A program made the translations under genes and the position numbers. DNA of 64,000 nucleotides from Cyanobacteria bacterium SIG30 (GTDB lineage Bacteria > Cyanobacteriota > Vampirovibrionia > Gastranaerophilales > Gastranaerophilaceae), in assembly GCA_015152475.1 (NCBI GenBank), contig SUTW01000001.1, positions 287,000-350,999 of the forward strand. The letters run 5' to 3'. Below are positions 62,742 to 64,000 of the stretch, piece by piece (position 1 is the stretch's first letter; each line of letters begins with the position of its first letter). The notes beneath the pieces were generated by a model. That model had not been told where the DNA came from, ran no database searches, and saw only the letters and a program-made list of their open reading frames with translations.

Positions 62742-62769
62742 ATTATCCATGGTAAAATTCCAAATGCAA
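62742..62769 (-). promoter_or_regulatory. Candidate promoter of the infA-rpsI operon
   Basis: On the minus strand TTGCAT, a 16-nt spacer and GATAAT lie about 35 nt before the infA ATG. Confidence 0.5.
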
Positions 62770-62984
62770 GTATTTTAGGGAAAAATCATGCTTTTTTGCC
62801 TAAAATCTTAATATTTGTTTTTTAAAAAAAGGGTCATATTAAAATCTTTTAAAAAAAATAAATGCTTATACTGCATATGTTTAGTGTAATTTTATTTAAG
62901 AAATGTAACAATTTCAAAAAAACTATAATATAAAAAAACAAACATATTTTTTAAATTTCTTTTTACAAAAATATAATGTTCATA

Positions 62985-63013
62985 TTGCAGGGTTTTAAAA
63001 AAAATGTTATAAT
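62985..63013 (+). promoter_or_regulatory. Promoter of prepilin copy 2
   Basis: TTGCAG (62985-62990), 17-nt spacer and TG-T-TATAAT (-10 at 63008-63013), the same form as for copy 1. AAAGG Shine-Dalgarno at about 63041. Confidence 0.65.
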
Positions 63014-63055
63014 AATCGCATAAATACAATGTGGATAAAAGAAAGGTATAGAATT

Positions 63056-63893
63056 ATGCAAAAATTTAACTTAAATCTCGGGGGGGGGGGCATCTAGTAG
63101 ATTAAAAGCCTTTACTCTTGCCGAAGTACTTATCACATTAGCTATAATCGGTGTTGTTGCAGCACTTACAATTCCATCTGTTATTTCAAATTATAAAAAA
63201 ACAGAAATCGAAACAGGGATTAAAAAATCTTTTTCAACTATATCAACTGCGTTTAATATGGCGGTAAAAGATTATGGTCCTTCGTATACTTGGGTAGTTG
63301 ATGGCTCTTACACAAATGTGAGCTCTAGTTTATCAGAAGCTTATTTTGATAAATTTATTGTTCCGTATCTTAAAATTGCCAAACAATGTGGAAAATCAAC
63401 TGAAACAGAATGTACTTATGATATTTTAGCTCTTGGTGGTGGCGAATTTGATTACTCGTCCGAAGGCGCTGAAAAAGATCATTTTGCTCGTTATTATTTA
63501 ACTGATGGAACAAGTATTACGGCATATATGACTATGCTCAATGGTGCGCCAAGCCAAATGCAATTATATGTTGATGTTAATGGCTGGAAAAAACCAAATC
63601 AAATGGGAATAGATATTCAATTTTTTACTTTTCGAGTTTCAAAAAAGACGTCTGATGATTCTAATAAATTCGGTTATCAAATCTATACAAGTGGCAAAAG
63701 TGAACAGCTTCAAAATATTACTGATCAACAACGTGGTTGTTATAAACCTGACAGTCCTACAAACGGTATTTATGGTTCTTTTTGTGCTACTTTATTAAAA
63801 AGAAATGGTTGGAAAATTCCATCAGTTGATGAATATGTTCAAATGGCAGGCGGAGATGAAAGTTACAGAGCTAAATATCCTTGGAATTTCTAA
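63056..63893 (+). CDS. Type IV prepilin-like protein, copy 2, out of frame at a poly-G tract
   Basis: The ATG at 63056 begins MQKFNLNL, then eleven G shift the frame to a stop (GGGGI*). With ten G the frame would read MQKFNLNLGGGASSRLK and continue through the prepilin signal KAFTLAEVLITLAIIGVVAA to the stop at 63893, 278 residues. The frame is open from 63090 onward with no other defect, and the ORF track picks it up only from an internal Met at 63258. The globular part ends NGWKIPSVDEYVQ...YRAKYPWNF like copy 1. Copy 1 carries GGGGGTGGGG at the same place. Function: probable minor pilin or pseudopilin, perhaps phase-variable. Confidence 0.85.
63080..63090 (+). repeat. Homopolymeric tract of 11 G within the prepilin leader
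   Basis: Eleven consecutive G in a very A/T-rich genome, 24 nt after the ATG. Length 10 (or 7, 13) keeps the prepilin in frame; 11 does not. Confidence 0.9.
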
Positions 63894-63908
63894 AAATTAA
63901 AATTTATA

Positions 63909-63945
63909 AATAAAAGCTTCAATTAATTTTGGGGCTTTTATTTTA
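63909..63945 (+). terminator. Terminator after prepilin copy 2
   Basis: AATAAAAGC...GCTTTTATT stem with a T-rich tail, 15 nt after the stop. Confidence 0.65.
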
Positions 63946-63953
63946 TTTTACCC

Positions 63954-63981
63954 TTGAAACATCTATAAAAAATGTTATAAT
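63954..63981 (+). promoter_or_regulatory. Promoter for a gene beyond the right edge
   Basis: TTGAAA, 16-nt spacer and TGT-TATAAT (63976-63981). It resembles the two prepilin promoters; the gene itself is outside the window. Confidence 0.55.
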
Positions 63982-64000
63982 AAAAATGTAGGATATTTTT

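Larger units (their letters stand above)
62710..63055. other. Divergent intergenic region between infA and prepilin copy 2
   Basis: It contains the infA promoter and the prepilin promoter at 62985-63013. The 200 bp between are extremely A/T-rich. I see no gene or structured RNA there. Confidence 0.6.

Overview
The window is an AT-rich bacterial chromosome segment whose gene content points to a non-photosynthetic relative of Cyanobacteria, most likely a gut Vampirovibrionia/Gastranaerophilales ("Melainabacteria") lineage. This is inferred, not computed. The reasons are an S-layer-homology envelope protein of cyanobacterial style, prepilins with a KAFTLAEVLITLAIIGVVAA leader, B12-dependent ribonucleotide reductase, fermentative AdhE, flagellar rod genes, Tad-type pilus ATPases, no photosynthesis genes, and several proteins with no recognisable family.

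Layout. 1-5.6 kb: 5' part of a phosphohexomutase, nrdJ, an SLH protein and a frameshifted prepilin. 5.6-9.7 kb: spmA/spmB, tlyA, tatD and unknowns. 9.7-12.7 kb: an accessory insert with a discoidin-bearing tail-fibre-like protein, a DUF4376-like protein, a holin-like peptide and a winged-helix replication-type protein. 12.8-22.6 kb: housekeeping genes (rlmN, a PdxA/four-carbon sugar acid kinase pair, ssb, a sigma factor, rlmB, pilM/N-pilO, 5-FCL, hinT). 22.6-33.9 kb: envelope protein, adhE, isochorismatase-fold hydrolase, a kinase-like/tyrosine-phosphatase-like pair, XRE regulator, pth, second sigma factor. 34-41.8 kb: prfB with the +1 programmed frameshift, hisS, SDR, pheS and a degenerate hybrid-cluster-protein homologue. 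41.9-51 kb: flagellar rod genes, a LuxR-type regulator, ribD, tadA/tadZ, cinA-C, a YhaM-like protein and cdd. 51.3-55.5 kb: acpS, a second winged-helix protein and GDP-fucose synthesis (gmd, fcl). 55.5-57.3 kb: tRNA-Thr, tRNA-Tyr, tRNA-Thr and tuf. 57.9-62.7 kb: the alpha operon infA-rpmJ-rpsM-rpsK-rpsD-rpoA-rplQ-truA-rplM-rpsI. The window closes with a second prepilin.

Most interesting signals. (1) The prepilin at 63056 carries an uninterrupted run of 11 G just after its start that puts it out of frame; 10 G would restore a full prepilin, and the paralogue at 4713 has the same tract interrupted by a T. This looks like a contingency (phase-variation) locus. (2) A full-length hybrid-cluster-protein homologue has lost the cluster ligands that can be aligned by eye. 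(3) A protein-kinase-like gene and a CX5R phosphatase-like gene lie side by side; a perfect 32-bp palindrome sits in the first codons of the kinase-like gene. (4) Several genes have a TGn-extended -10 box ending only 6-7 nt before the ATG and no Shine-Dalgarno, suggesting frequent leaderless transcription. (5) A small tail-like cassette lacks all other phage genes, and its neighbour has a paralogue 40 kb away.

Functional links: phosphohexomutase, gmd and fcl fit a route to GDP-L-fucose for surface glycans. pilM/N-pilO, tadA/tadZ, the prepilins and the rod genes fit a surface-appendage repertoire. AdhE indicates mixed-acid or ethanol fermentation.
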